Below, piece by piece: positions 1-9,891 of a DNA stretch of 64,000 nt (its first letter is position 1; each line of letters starts with the position of its first letter). The stretch is from DATEDA01 sp963820965 (GTDB lineage Bacteria; Pseudomonadota; Gammaproteobacteria; Burkholderiales; SG8-39): NCBI GenBank assembly GCA_963820965.1, contig CAWGCC010000031.1, positions 1-64,000 of the forward strand, read 5' to 3'. A program made the position numbers and the translations under genes. Under the pieces are notes generated by a model. It was given only the letters and a program-made list of their open reading frames with translations, searched no databases and was not told the origin of the DNA.

Positions 1-182
1 TTCTGCTGGTCGACCTGCTGGCGGCGCTCGTCGGCCGATTTCTGCAGGACCTCGCCCACTGCCTTCGCCTTCTCCATCATTTGCCGCTGGCTCTTGATGA
101 CGTCGGGCGGCTCCTTCGGCTTGCTGTCGCAACCGGCGACCAGACAGACCGCCGCTGCGATGGCGAACGACAGCCGGCGCAT
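1..182 (-). CDS. Small lipoprotein, C-terminus outside the window
   Basis: This is the N-terminal part of a gene that runs off the left edge. It begins MRRLSFAIAAAVCLVAGC: a basic start, a hydrophobic segment and a lipobox (LVAGC), so the mature protein should be lipid-anchored at Cys18. After the anchor comes a charged stretch rich in Lys, Glu and Gln that looks helical. The start lies 21 bases after the stop of the HbpS-like gene on the same strand, so it is probably the last visible gene of the soeABC-tusA operon. I do not recognise a family, and the missing C-terminus prevents any functional call. Confidence 0.6.
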   Translation of the reverse strand, partial: MRRLSFAIAAAVCLVAGCDSKPKEPPDVIKSQRQMMEKAKAVGEVLQKSADERRQQVDQQ

Positions 183-203
183 CCCGGTTCCCCTTTCCTC
201 GGT

Positions 204-708
204 CTACAGCTCGAGGCTGTCGCGGATCGCGGCGATCCCGGCCGCGGCGCAGGCGTCGTCCTCTTTCCCGCCCGGCGCGCCGGAGACGCCGATGCCGCCG
301 AGGATCGACCCTGCCGCCTCGATCATCAAGCCGCCACCCACCGCGGCGACGTTCGGACGGTTCCTGATCCCGCTCTGCGGCGAACTGCCTTGCGTCGCCT
401 GGGCAAGATCGGTGGTGCTGGTGCGGAAGCTCACCGCCGTCCAGGCCTTGTCGCGCGCCATGTCGACCGTGTGCGCGCCAGCGAACCGGTCGCGCAACAG
501 CACCTGCACCACGCCCATCCGATCCACCACTGCCACGGCGACCTGGAAGCCGTTCGCGCGGCACCTCGCAAGCGCCGCCTGTGCCGCCTTCAGCGCGGTT
601 TCCGGTGTCAGCACTCGCACGCGTGAAGGTCGCGTCTTGCGCGCCCGCCGTGATGGCGACCGCGGAAGCGGCAAGCAGTGCAGCCAGCGCGCCTCGCCGG
701 AGGATCAC
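204..708 (-). CDS. HbpS/GlcG-family (DUF336-like) secreted protein, frameshifted near the signal peptide
   Basis: The main frame matches the GlcG/HbpS family: LTPETALKAAQAAL at the start, a GFQVAVAVVDR strand, then DMARDKAWTAVSF and GVSGAPGGKEDDACA. Some members bind haem; the role here is unknown. An open frame beginning GTG at 708 encodes a convincing signal peptide (VILRRGALAALLAASAVA) but is out of frame with the domain. Removing one base near 612-620 joins them as TFTR-VLTPETAL. The GTG start overlaps the tusA stop by four bases, which supports 708 as the true start and translational coupling. The frameshift is either a sequencing insertion or a real lesion that would destroy export. It follows soeABC and tusA on the same strand. 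Confidence 0.75.
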
Positions 709-932
709 TTCTTCTTCATGAAGAAGGTGAATTCCTTGCCCGCCTCGGCGTGCGAGAGGAGAGCGTTGCCGGTCTGCTTCGAGAACGCCTGGAAGTCCTT
801 CACCGAGCCGGGGTCGGTCGCGACGATCCGCAGCACCTGGCCGGTCGTCATCTCGGCGAGCGCCTTCTTCGCCCGCAGGATCGGCAGCGGGCAGTTGAGA
901 CCGCGCGTGTCGAGGTCCTTGTCGAAATCCAT
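705..932 (-). CDS. tusA: TusA/SirA-family sulfur carrier protein
   Basis: This 75-residue protein has the family hallmark near its N-terminus: LDTRGLNCPLPILRAKKAL, where the Cys of the CPxP motif carries the persulfide. TusA proteins relay sulfane sulfur between cytoplasmic enzymes. In sulfur oxidisers they feed Dsr or sHdr systems, neither of which is in this window. The gene sits 45 bases after soeC and overlaps the next gene by four bases, so it is probably co-transcribed with soeABC. Length and motif are complete. TusA versus another SirA-like carrier cannot be separated from sequence alone, but the sulfur context favours TusA. Confidence 0.88.
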   Translation of the reverse strand: MDFDKDLDTRGLNCPLPILRAKKALAEMTTGQVLRIVATDPGSVKDFQAFSKQTGNALLSHAEAGKEFTFFMKKK

Positions 933-977
933 GACGGTTCACCCTCCTGGCGGCCAATATAGCAGACGACGGGGGGC

Positions 978-1921
978 TCAAGAGATCCGCTGGTAGTAGA
1001 GGTTCTGCGGATGGTTCGCCTGCGCGAAAAAGAACCAGCGCTCGGCGAGGAGCCCGGCGTACTGGACCAGGAACGCGAGCCCGAGCAGCGCCGGCGCCTG
1101 CCAGGCGATCCCGCCGGCGAGCAGCGCGAGCGGAACCGGGAACACCGCGATCAGGAACGTCCACTTGACCGACCGGACGAGCGCGTCCGACGCGCCGTGG
1201 AAGAACTCGCGCGTGTTGAACGAGCCGCCCATGAAGCCTTGCGACGTCTGCACGATGCGCGGATGTTTCACCCCGATTGCGGTCTGCAGCGTCGACCGCG
1301 GCTTGAGGCGCGCATTGCGGACGAGGCTCGCGGCGCGCGTGACGAGCGCGGCGAGCGTGAGACCGGCCGCCCACGCCGCGAGCGGCCGGGCGAGCGGCGG
1401 CTCGACGAGCGCCGCGAACCCGGTCGCCAGCATGAGCCCCGAGGCGCACCCGAAGAGGACGTAGTTGACGACGGTGAGCGGCGAGTGCCATTCCTGCAGG
1501 AACCTGAGGCACGCGTAGATCATCGCGGTGCAGACGAAGAGCGCCGCGCACAGGACGATCCCGAGCGCGCCGATCGCGAGCGTGCCGGCCGGCCCCGACG
1601 CCGGCCAGCCGAGCGCGTGGCCGAGCGCCGTACGCGAACACGCACGCGATGAACGCCGGCAGCACGATAACCTCGCGCGACAGCCACGAGGTGCGCCACA
1701 TCGCGACCGCGCGCCATGCGCGCTCCGGATGCCCGAGGTGGAAGAACGACGCGATCAGCCCGGCGGCGAGAAAGAGGACCGCGAGCGCGCGCGCCGGCCC
1801 AGTAGAATCCCGCCCCCGCCGGAACGACGCCGAACGTCTGCACCGCGACGAGCGCCGCGAAGAGCCCCTGCCCGACGCCGATGAGCGTCGTGAGGAGGAT
1901 CACCGACCAGGCCGGATGCAC
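978..1921 (-). CDS. soeC: Membrane anchor subunit of a SoeABC/DMSO-reductase-type complex, two frameshifts
   Basis: This is a DmsC/NrfD-like polytopic protein that would exchange electrons between the iron-sulfur subunit and quinone. The N-terminal segment starts at GTG 1921 (HPAWSVILLTTLIGVGQ) and the C-terminal half begins around MIYACLRFLQEWHSPL. Between them the reading frame changes twice: near 1795 one extra base, and near 1625 one missing base. Read across these points, the middle gives FLAAGLIASFFHLGHPER and SWLSREVIVLPAF, typical of the family, for a total near 314 residues. Both sites lie in GC-dinucleotide runs, so sequence error is likely. It begins 19 bases after soeB. Confidence 0.75.
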
Positions 1922-1940
1922 GCGATTCCCGGACCTGCGC

Positions 1941-2672
1941 CTACCACGTCGTCACGTCGTCGAGCGACGGCGACTTCAGCGCCGGCTTGGGCAGCCGCCC
2001 GTCGATCTTGAGCGGGTTGTCGACACGCTCGAGGTCCTCGGCGCGGACCTTGATCTCGGTCTTCCGGCGCGGGAGGTAGTGGTTCGCCGGATGCGTGCCC
2101 CACTCGGGCATCAGCTGGTAGCCGCCGGCGTCCTGGATCGCGCGCGACACCTCCGACTCCGGATCGTGGATGTCGCCGAAGAGCCGCGCGTTCGTCGGGC
2201 ACGCCATCACGCACGCCGGCTTGCGGTCCGCGGGGGGCAAGAGCTCGTCGTGGATCCGGTCCACGCAGAGCGTGCACTTCTTCATCACCTTCTGGTGCTC
2301 GTCGACCTCGCGCACGCCGTACGGGCAGGCCCACGCGCAGTACTTGCAGCCGATGCACTTGTCGTAGTCGACGAGAACGATCCCGTCCTCGGCGCGCTTG
2401 TAGCTCGCGCCAGTCGGGCAGACCGGCACGCATGGCGGGTCCTCGCAATGCAGGCACGACTTCGGGAAGTGCACGGTCTGCGTGTTCGGGTACTCGCCGA
2501 CCTCGAAGCTCTGCACCCGGTTGAAGAACGTGCCGGTCGGATCCTTGCCGTACGGGTTGTCGTCGGAGAGGAAGCCGGCCACGCCGGAGGTGTTCCACTC
2601 CTTGCAGCTCGTCACGCACGCGTGACAGCCGACGCAGACGTTGAGGTCGATCACCAACGCGAGCTGGGTCAT
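1941..2672 (-). CDS. soeB: Four-cluster 4Fe-4S subunit, sulfite dehydrogenase SoeB type
   Basis: This is an electron-transfer subunit of a molybdoenzyme complex. I see four ferredoxin-like cysteine groups: CVGCHACVTSCKEW, CLHCEDPPCVPVC, CIGCKYCAWACPYG, and CTLC with a following CVMACP. The opening MTQLALVIDLNVCVGC is characteristic of SoeB-type proteins as opposed to E. coli DmsB. I chose the ATG at 2672 because a strong GGAGGAAC ribosome site precedes it; the longer frame to 2729 would overlap soeA by 29 bases. The protein is about 243 residues. Its cytoplasmic location is inferred from the absence of a signal peptide. A DMSO- or polysulfide-reductase subunit is the alternative; the Apr, Sox and TusA neighbours favour sulfite oxidation. 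Confidence 0.85.
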   Translation of the reverse strand: MTQLALVIDLNVCVGCHACVTSCKEWNTSGVAGFLSDDNPYGKDPTGTFFNRVQSFEVGEYPNTQTVHFPKSCLHCEDPPCVPVCPTGASYKRAEDGIVLVDYDKCIGCKYCAWACPYGVREVDEHQKVMKKCTLCVDRIHDELLPPADRKPACVMACPTNARLFGDIHDPESEVSRAIQDAGGYQLMPEWGTHPANHYLPRRKTEIKVRAEDLERVDNPLKIDGRLPKPALKSPSLDDVTTW

Positions 2673-2700
2673 GGCGAGCGTTCCTCCGCTTCGAGCTGTG

Positions 2701-5658
2701 TCATCCGCCGATCCGCTCTCCGGCAACAAAGGCTTGCCACGCGCGGCGCGCGTGCTCGACCCCGGGGATGGCGCCGAGCGTGGACACCTGCGGCCAGGTC
2801 GTCCGCGGCTCCTCGGCGCCGGCCTTGTAGATCCGCACCCGCACGTCGTACCAGCCCGCCTGTCCGGTGACCGGGTCCGAGTTCGAGACCGCGCCGCCCG
2901 GCGCCGGCAGCTCCTCGGTGATCAGGTGGTTCAGCAGGAAGCCGCGCTGCGACTCGTTCGCGTCAGGCTCGAGCGCCCAGGCGCCCGGCGCTTTCCCGAT
3001 CGCGTTCCAGGTCCACACCGTGCCGGGCTCGACCGCTTCGCTGTAGCGCGCCATGCAGCGCACTTTGCCCCACTGCGATTCGACCCAGATCCAGTCGCCG
3101 TCCCCGACCCCGTTCGCGGCCGCGGTGCGCGGATTCACGTACAGGTAGTTGTGCGCGTGGATCTGCCGCAGCCAGGAGTTCTGCGAGTCCCAGGCGTGGT
3201 ACATCGCCATCGGTCGCTGCGTCACCGCGTTCAACGGATACTTCTGCACCTCCGTGAGCTGCGCTTCGAGCGGCTCGTAGTAGAACGGCAGCGGGTCGAA
3301 GTAGGTCTCGACGCGGCCGCGCAGATGCTCGGGCGGGCGCCGCGTCGGCCACTTTCCCTGCGCCGCCAGCCGGAAGCGCTGCAGCACCTCCGAGTAGAGA
3401 TGGATGAGGATCGGCTCGTTGAAGCGCCGGATGCGCACCCGCTGTGCCCACTCCATGTAGCCGCGATTCCAGTTCCGCATGTAGCGGTAGGACGGCGGCA
3501 GCGCATGGTGAAACACGCAGTCGTTCTTGGCGTACATCTCCCACTGGCGGGGGTTCGGCTCGCCCACCATGAACTTCTCGCCGCCCTGGCCGCGCCAGCC
3601 GGCGAGGAAACCGATCCCGGAACCGGGCTCGGTCTCGAAGTTCACGATGAAATCGGGGTAATCGCGGAACTTCCGCGAGCCGTCGTGGCGCACGAACGCC
3701 GGCAGCTTGAGGCGCGTGCCGAGCTCGACCAGCACCTCCTGGAACGGCTTGCACTCGCCCTTCGGCGGCACCACCGGCACGCGCACCGAATCGGTCGGCC
3801 CGTCGAACTCGGAGATCGGTCGGTCGAGGATCGACATCACGTCGTGCCGCTCGAGGTAGGTCGTGTCCGGCAGCACGAGGTCGGCGAATGCGGTCGTCTC
3901 CGACTGGAACGCGTCGCACACGACGATGAACGGGATCTTGTACTCGCCGTCCCGATCCCCGCCCTCGATGCGGTCGTTCAGCATCTTGCGCACTTCCATG
4001 GTGTTCATGGTCGAGTTCCACGCCATGTTCGCCATGAAGATCATCAGCGTGTCGATGCGATAGGGATCGCCCCGCCACGCGTTGGTGATGACGTTGTGCA
4101 TCAGCCCGTGCACCGAGAGCGGGTGCTCCCACGAAAAGCCCTTGTCGATCCGCACCGGGCCGCCCGCCTCGTCGATGAAGAGGTCGTCGGGTGAGGCCGG
4201 CCAGCCGAGCGCGAGGCTGCCGAGCGGAGTGTTCGGCTTGATCGCATGCGGTCCGTTCGGCGGCTTCGCCTGCGGCGGGATCGCGCGCGGGAACGGCGCC
4301 TTGTGCCGGAACCCGCCCGGTCGGTCGATCGTGCCGAGCAGGCTCATCAGGATCGCGAGCGCTCGGGCTGTGTGGAACCCGTTCGAGTGCGCCGCGAGGC
4401 CGCGCATCGCATGGAACGCCACCGGGTTGCCGGTGACCGACTCGTGCTCCTTCCCCCAGCAGTCGGTCCACGGGATCGGCAGCTCGATCTTCTGGTCGCG
4501 CGCGGTGATCCCCATCTCCTGCGCGAGGCGCCGAATCGTCGCCGCCGGCACGCCGCTCACCTGCTCGGCCCACTCCGGCGTGTAGCGCTTCACCCGCTCC
4601 TCGATGAGCTGGAACGCGGGCTTGACCGGCGTCCCGTCGGGCAGCTTGAACTCGCCGAGCAGGAACGGATCCGCACCGTCGGCGTGGGTCGCGACCGGGC
4701 GATCGGTGTGGCGGTCCCACCACATCTGGTTCTGCGGATACTGCGGATTCACCTCGTCCGCTCCCGGGTCGCGGACGAAGAGGCCGAAGCGGTCGCTCCG
4801 GTCGTCGAGGTTCACGAGCTGGCCGGCGTTGGTGTACCGCACCAGGAACTCGCGGTCGTACAACCCGAGCGCGATGATCTCGTGGACGATCGCGAGGAGA
4901 AGCGCGCCGTCGGTCCCGGGGCGGATCGGCACCCACTCGTCGGCGACCGCCGAGTAGCCGGTGCGCACCGGGTTGATCGAGACGAAGCGTCCGCCTGCGC
5001 GCTTGAACTTCGAGATCGCGATCTTGAGCGGGTTCGAATGATGGTCCTCCGCGGTGCCGATCATCACGAAGAGCTTCGCCCGCTCGAGGTCCGGGCCGCC
5101 AAACTCCCAGAACGAGCCGCCGATCGTGTAGATCATCCCCGCGGCCATATTCACCGAGCAGAACCCGCCGTGCGCCGCATAGTTCGGCGTGCCGAACTGG
5201 CGCGCGAAGAGGCCGGTGAGCGCCTGCATCTGGTCGCGGCCGGTGAAGAGCGCAAACCGCTTCGGATCGGTCGAGCGGATGCGCCCAAGGCGCTCCTCGA
5301 GGATCCGGAACGTTTCGTCCCACGAGATCGCGACGAACTCGCCGTCGCCGCGCGCGGTGCCCGGCTTGCGCATGAGCGGCTTCGTCAACCGCGCCGGGGA
5401 GTACTGCTTCATGATCCCGGACGCGCCCTTGGCGCAGATCACGCCCTTGTTCAGCGGGTGATTCGGGTTGCCGTCGATGTAGCGCACCTCGCCGTCGCGC
5501 AAGTGCACGCGGATGCCGCAGCGGCACGCACACATGTAGCAGGTAGTGGTCTTAACCTCGGTGGCCAACTCGAGTTCCCGGCGTGGACGTGCGAAGACGC
5601 ATTCTGCGGCTCCTTCTGCGGCGCAGCAACCAGTGGAACTGATGCCAGCATAAGGCAC
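2701..5658 (-). CDS. soeA: Molybdopterin-dependent catalytic subunit, sulfite dehydrogenase SoeA type
   Basis: This is a 985-residue member of the DMSO-reductase superfamily (as framed from 5658). An N-terminal 4Fe-4S site has C40-x2-C43-x3-C47-x27-C75 (CYMCACRCG then ICAKG). The probable molybdenum ligand is the Cys in GGFCSVNMAAG. Later motifs (MANMAWNSTMNT, DLVLPDTTYLERHD, and a C-terminal molybdopterin-dinucleotide domain with RTAAANGVGDGD) match the SoeA/PhsA/PsrA branch. There is no Tat signal, so the enzyme should be cytoplasmic, as known for SoeA. The conserved domain starts near residue 33, so a TTG start near LATEVKTTT is possible. It heads the soeA-soeB-soeC-tusA operon. A related polysulfide or thiosulfate reductase cannot be fully excluded. 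Confidence 0.82.
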   Translation of the reverse strand: MPYAGISSTGCCAAEGAAECVFARPRRELELATEVKTTTCYMCACRCGIRVHLRDGEVRYIDGNPNHPLNKGVICAKGASGIMKQYSPARLTKPLMRKPGTARGDGEFVAISWDETFRILEERLGRIRSTDPKRFALFTGRDQMQALTGLFARQFGTPNYAAHGGFCSVNMAAGMIYTIGGSFWEFGGPDLERAKLFVMIGTAEDHHSNPLKIAISKFKRAGGRFVSINPVRTGYSAVADEWVPIRPGTDGALLLAIVHEIIALGLYDREFLVRYTNAGQLVNLDDRSDRFGLFVRDPGADEVNPQYPQNQMWWDRHTDRPVATHADGADPFLLGEFKLPDGTPVKPAFQLIEERVKRYTPEWAEQVSGVPAATIRRLAQEMGITARDQKIELPIPWTDCWGKEHESVTGNPVAFHAMRGLAAHSNGFHTARALAILMSLLGTIDRPGGFRHKAPFPRAIPPQAKPPNGPHAIKPNTPLGSLALGWPASPDDLFIDEAGGPVRIDKGFSWEHPLSVHGLMHNVITNAWRGDPYRIDTLMIFMANMAWNSTMNTMEVRKMLNDRIEGGDRDGEYKIPFIVVCDAFQSETTAFADLVLPDTTYLERHDVMSILDRPISEFDGPTDSVRVPVVPPKGECKPFQEVLVELGTRLKLPAFVRHDGSRKFRDYPDFIVNFETEPGSGIGFLAGWRGQGGEKFMVGEPNPRQWEMYAKNDCVFHHALPPSYRYMRNWNRGYMEWAQRVRIRRFNEPILIHLYSEVLQRFRLAAQGKWPTRRPPEHLRGRVETYFDPLPFYYEPLEAQLTEVQKYPLNAVTQRPMAMYHAWDSQNSWLRQIHAHNYLYVNPRTAAANGVGDGDWIWVESQWGKVRCMARYSEAVEPGTVWTWNAIGKAPGAWALEPDANESQRGFLLNHLITEELPAPGGAVSNSDPVTGQAGWYDVRVRIYKAGAEEPRTTWPQVSTLGAIPGVEHARRAWQAFVAGERIGG

Positions 5659-5698
5659 CCTGACGCCTTCCTCGTCGGCGCTCGGCTAAGATGCGCAC

Positions 5699-6211
5699 GT
5701 GAAAATCTGCATCGTCTCGGACAGCCACGACCGCGCCGACGCACTCGCGCAGGCAGTGCGCGAGGCAAAAGCGGCGGGCGCCGAGGCCGTGATCCATTGC
5801 GGCGACCTCATCGGCGCGCAGACACTCAAGCCCGCCCTCGCGCTGGGATTGCCGCTGCACCTCATCCACGGCAACAACGTCGGCGATCCGCAGGCCCTGC
5901 ACAATCTCTCGCGCGCGAGCGGCGGGCAGCTCCAGTACTACGGGCCCGACGCGCGCATCGAGCTCGCCGGCCGGCGGGTCTTCGTCGTGCACTATCACGA
6001 CTACGGCTACGCCATGGCGTGCACCGGCGACTGGGAGCTGGTGTGCTGCGGGCACTCGCACCAGGCCGAAGCACGGAAGGTCGCGAGCCTGAAGGGCGAC
6101 GAGACCTGGCTCGTCAATCCCGGGACGGTGGCGGGTCTCGCCGCGCCGGCGACGTGGGCACTCGGCGATCTCGCGGCGATGAGCTTCGAGGTGCGGGAGC
6201 TCGGCCGCTAG
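5699..6211 (+). CDS. YfcE/MJ0936-like metallophosphodiesterase
   Basis: This 170-residue calcineurin-like phosphoesterase starts with GTG. It has the metal-binding motif sequence of the family: SDSHD at residues 7-11, then HCGDLIG, HGNN, and the late CCGHSHQ with LVNPGT. Members hydrolyse phosphodiesters in vitro; the physiological substrate is usually unknown. It stands alone between divergent soeABC and downstream aprMBA, with 118 bases to aprM. No link to sulfur metabolism is visible in the sequence. Confidence 0.85.
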   Translation: MKICIVSDSHDRADALAQAVREAKAAGAEAVIHCGDLIGAQTLKPALALGLPLHLIHGNNVGDPQALHNLSRASGGQLQYYGPDARIELAGRRVFVVHYHDYGYAMACTGDWELVCCGHSHQAEARKVASLKGDETWLVNPGTVAGLAAPATWALGDLAAMSFEVRELGR

Positions 6212-6329
6212 CCCGCTCGGGCGCGCCTTCCGCGAGCATTCGTCGTCTCTATGAGCGATAGCGAAGATCAAGGCCGGGGCTTGTCACGCGACACTTAGAA
6301 CCCCCGCCGAAACGGGGAGGAGACAAGAA

Positions 6330-7116
6330 ATGTTCACCAGCAATCCGTTTGCCGGGCTTTCCGCGTCCATACCGCCTGCCGTCATGCAGGCCTATGTCGT
6401 CATCATGATCGTCCTGGTTGCGGCGGGGACGCTGTTTGACATCGTCCACAAGGGGAGCGCCAAGTACTTTTTCGCTAATTGGCGGAGATCGAAAGGCAAA
6501 GGGTCGAAGCAGGTCGGCGGCGGCGAATTGGTGTCGCTCGCCATCCAGACCGGCCTTGTCGACGTTCTGGCATCCGGGGAATTCTGCAACGCGCGCCGCC
6601 GCGTCGCCCACCTGCTGACCATGTACGGGTTCCTGATCTACGTCATCACTACGGCCGTCATGGTGTTCGGCTACCCGACGCCCGCGACTCCGACCCCCGC
6701 CATCGTGCCGCAGCTTTGGTGGATCGGCGGCCTGATGATCTGCCTCGGCGGATACTGGTTCTGGTTCTTCATCCGGGCCGATGTCGCCGCCGAGGGCAAT
6801 TCGCCGTTCCGCGTCATGCACGCGGATCTGTTCATCCTCTCGCTTCTCGCCAGCGTAACGCTGGGCCTGATCTGGGCCTTCCTGCAGGCGAGCGCCAGTT
6901 CCTGCGGCGAACGTGTTCTTCGGCCTGTACATCATCGCCACGACGGTGCTGTTCGCATCGGTACCCTGGTCCAAGTTCGCGCACATGTTTTTCAAACCCG
7001 CGGCGGCCTTCGAAAAGAGGCTTTCCTACGCGAACGAGTCCCGGAGCAACCTGCCCGCCCCCGCGGACAAACCCGAGGTGCTCGGCAGCGCCCGCGAACT
7101 ACCGCGGCACTATTGA
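6330..7116 (+). CDS. aprM: AprM, putative membrane anchor of APS reductase, one frameshift
   Basis: This polytopic membrane protein opens an aprM-aprB-aprA block, the order known from sulfur-oxidising bacteria that use AprM instead of QmoABC to connect APS reductase to quinone. The first segment (IVLVAAGTLFDIVHKGSAKYF and further helices) runs to about 6903. The frame then shifts, and the C-terminal part continues as VFFGLYIIATTVLFASVPW to the stop at 7116. Removing one base near 6903 gives a continuous protein of about 261 residues. A GGAGGAG ribosome site precedes the ATG. A short TGTC-ACGC-GACA inverted repeat lies at 6282-6293 upstream and may be an operator, with low certainty. Confidence 0.8.
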
Positions 7117-7130
7117 TCAGGGAGACACCC

Positions 7131-7595
7131 ATGCCGACCTTCGTCTACATGACCCGGTGCGACGGCTGCGGGCACTGCGTCGACATCTGCCCGTCCGACA
7201 TCATGCACATCGACAAGACCTATCGGCGTGCCTACAACATCGAGCCGAACATGTGCTGGGAGTGCTACTCCTGCGTGAAGGCCTGTCCGCAGAACGCCAT
7301 CGACGCCCGCGGCTATGCCGACTTCGCCCCACTGGGGCACAGTGTCCGAGTGCTGCGCGAAGAGAAGAAGGGGACGATTTCCTGGCGGCTCAAGTTCCGG
7401 GACGGCCGCGAGAAGAACTTCGTGTCTCCGATCCGCACGACGCCCTGGGGCTCGATCAAGGGGCCGGCCGAGTACGATGCGCCGCGCCCCGAGGATTTCG
7501 CCAGGCAGGAGCTCGCGCACGAGCCGGAAGCGCTCAACATCAGCGGCGGACTGCCCGCGTTGCGTCCGGATCAGCTCAAGCGGGGAGTCGCCTGA
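7131..7595 (+). CDS. aprB: Adenylylsulfate (APS) reductase beta subunit
   Basis: This 154-residue ferredoxin subunit has two 4Fe-4S motifs close to the N-terminus: CDGCGHCVDICPSDIMHI and CWECYSCVKACPQNAI. The C-terminal tail (SWRLKFRDGREKNF, TTPWGSIKGP) wraps around AprA in known structures and is typical of AprB. It passes electrons between the AprA flavin and the membrane. Next to SoeABC and SoxCD, the direction is probably sulfite plus AMP to APS. The gene starts 14 bases after aprM with a GGGAG ribosome site, and its stop overlaps the aprA start (TGATG). No sat or apt gene to convert APS to sulfate is present in this window. Confidence 0.95.
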   Translation: MPTFVYMTRCDGCGHCVDICPSDIMHIDKTYRRAYNIEPNMCWECYSCVKACPQNAIDARGYADFAPLGHSVRVLREEKKGTISWRLKFRDGREKNFVSPIRTTPWGSIKGPAEYDAPRPEDFARQELAHEPEALNISGGLPALRPDQLKRGVA

Positions 7596-9440
7596 TGGGC
7601 CTGTTCGGAGGCAGGAAAACCGTCTTCGTCGACGCGGACATCCTCGTCATCGGCGGCGGCATGGCCGGTTGCGGGGCCACCTACGAGTCCCGGTACTGGG
7701 GACGCGACCTGAAGATCGTCTGCGTCGAGAAAGCGAACATCGAGCGCAGCGGCGCGGTCGCCCAGGGTCTCTACGCCATCAACTGCTACATGGGCATGCA
7801 ATGGGGCGAGAACCAGCCGGAGGACCACGTCCGCTACGCCCGCAACGATCTCATGGGCCTGGTGCGCGAGGACCTGGGCTACGACATCGCGCGGCACGTG
7901 GATTCCACGGTGCACAAGTTCGAGGAATGGGGCCTGCCGATCATGCGGGACCCGAAGACCGGGCGCTACCAGCGCGAAGGCAAGTGGCAGATCATGATCC
8001 ACGGCGAAAGCTACAAGCCGATCGTCGCCGAGGCGGCGCGCAAGGCCGCGACCGAGGTCTACAACCGGATCATGGTCACCCACCTGTTGATGGACAAGAG
8101 CAAGGCCGAACCGGGTCGGCGGCGCCGTCGGGTTCAACGTCCGGACGGGTGACTTCCATGTGTTTCGCGCGAAGGCCGTGATCGTCTCCGCCGGCGGCGC
8201 GTCGCACATCTTCAAGCCGCGCGCCGTGGGCGAGGGAATGGGGCGGACCTGGTATGCGCCCTGGAGCAGCGCGTCCGCCTACGCGCTTCCGATCCAGGTC
8301 GGCGCCAAGATGACGCAGATGGAGAACCGCATCGTCCTGACCCGCTTCAAGGACGGCTACGGACCCGTGGGCGCCTACTTCCTCCACCTGAAGACGTACA
8401 CGCAGAACGGCTATGGCGAGGAGTACGAGAAGAGGTGGTACGAGGACACCAAGGCTTTGGTAGGCGACTACATCGACCGTCACCCGGTGCCGACCTGCCT
8501 GCGCAACCACGCCATCCTCAGGGAAGTCGCGGCCGGCCGCGGTCCCATCCGCATGGTGACCAAGGAGGCTTTCCAGGACCCTCACAAGGAGACCGTCGGC
8601 TGGGAGAACTTCCTCGGCATGACGATCGGGCAGGCGGTCGTCTGGGCATCGCAGAACATCGACCCGAAGCACATCAACCCCGAGCTGACCACGTCCGAGC
8701 CTTACGTCATGGGCTCTCACGCCACCTGCTCCGGCGCGTGGGCGAGCGGGCCGGAAGACTACGCCCCCTCGGAGTACCAGTGGGGCTACAACCGCATGAT
8801 GACGGTCGACGGCCTTTTCGGCGCCGGCGACACGATCGGCGGCACCGCCCACAAGTTCTCGTCAGGGTCGTTCACGGAAGGCCGGATCGCCGGCAAGGCG
8901 GCGGTCAAGTACGTGATGGAGAAGGGGAAGGACGAGCCTCGGGTGAGCGAGAAGGAATATCGCGACCTCGAGCAGGCGATCTACCAGCCGCTGGAGAACT
9001 ACCGGGTCGGCCGCAACGAGATCGTCGCCGGGACCGTATCGCCGAGCTATCTCCTGCCGATCCATGGCCTTCAGCGCCTCGAGAAGATCATGGACGAATA
9101 CGTCGGCGGCATCAGCACCAACTACATGACGAACGGCGTGCTGCTCGACCGCGGCCTCGAGTTGCTGACCATGCTGAAGGAGGACATGAGCCACATGGGC
9201 GCGGAGGATCTGCACCAGCTTCAGCGCACCTGGGAACTGCACCACCGGCTGCTCGCCTCGGAGGCCGTGACCCAGCACACGCTGTTCCGGACGGAGACGC
9301 GCTGGCCGGGGTATTACTACCGGGGCGATCACATGAAGCTCGATGACGAGAACTGGCACTGCTTCACCCTGTCCCGCTACGATCGCAATACCGGGAAGTG
9401 GGACCTGGAGAAGGCGCCGGTCTACCACATCATCGACTGA
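7595..9440 (+). CDS. aprA: Adenylylsulfate (APS) reductase alpha subunit, one frameshift
   Basis: This is the flavoprotein catalytic subunit. The N-terminal FAD-binding motif reads ADILVIGGGMAGCGA, followed by the family signature GLYAINCYMGMQWGEN. Near 8107 the frame changes; dropping one base gives MDKSKANRVGGAVGFNVRTG, which rejoins the second part (VFRAKAVIVSAGGASHIFKP). Further AprA landmarks are WYAPWSSASAY, GSHATCSGAW, the active-site region FTEGRIAGKAA, and the C-terminus WELHHRLLASE to RWPGYYYRGDH. The total is about 615 residues, normal for AprA. The single shift in an otherwise perfectly conserved protein points to a sequence error rather than decay. Confidence 0.92.
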
Positions 9441-9478
9441 GGGACCGGGAACCGGCCGCGCCGGGCGAGGTGCGAGGG

Positions 9479-9718
9479 TCAGCAGGACTTCGGGATGTGC
9501 GCGGTCGCCGGGTCCGACATGTCGTGGTCGTAGACCTTCATCTTCGCGGTCACGCAGCCGTCGACGTACCGGCGCAGCGCCTCGTCGCGATGGCCGAGGG
9601 AGAGCCCTTCCCGCGTGCAGATCATCGCGAACACCGCGCGTGCGTTGTCGCCCTCGGCGGCCGTCACCGCCGCGTAGGCAAGGCTCAGGAGCGCTACGAC
9701 CGTGGCCACGGTCTTCAT
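9479..9718 (-). CDS. Small secreted protein with conserved cysteines, unknown function
   Basis: This 79-residue protein has an N-terminal signal peptide (MKTVATVVALLSLAYAAVTA). The mature part is short, with three Cys residues (AMICTREG, VDGCVTAK and a C-terminal PKSC) and a DEALRRYVDGC helix. I do not recognise the family. It converges on aprA from the opposite strand with 38 bases between the stops, and its upstream side faces the regulatory region of soxCD. The codon pattern fits a real gene. Confidence 0.55.
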   Translation of the reverse strand: MKTVATVVALLSLAYAAVTAAEGDNARAVFAMICTREGLSLGHRDEALRRYVDGCVTAKMKVYDHDMSDPATAHIPKSC

Positions 9719-9891
9719 GGCCGGCAGTCTACTCCCCGGGTCGCGTACCGATCCAGCGCCATCCGTGACCGCGCCGGCGGCTCGTTGCGCCGCGATATGG
9801 CGCATGTCGAACTGAAGAAGGCTTCTTTCCCACGCTGGTCGCGGCGGCACAGAATCCGCCGGTGACACAATGGTTCCCAGCGACGCACCCC

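Noticed and set aside
2641..4194. A 517-codon plus-strand frame opposite soeA
   Set aside because: Antisense shadow of a clearly conserved molybdoenzyme; no domain pattern.
1941..5658. A DMSO reductase DmsAB assignment
   Set aside because: There is no Tat signal on the catalytic subunit, the SoeB-like start and the Apr, Sox and TusA neighbours fit sulfite oxidation better; not fully excluded.
9846..9859. A second -24/-12-spaced element, GGCACAGAATCCGC
   Set aside because: The spacing is right, but the -24 half lacks the leading T and the site lies upstream of the enhancer-like repeat; the element at 9983 is better placed, so I did not call it as a promoter.
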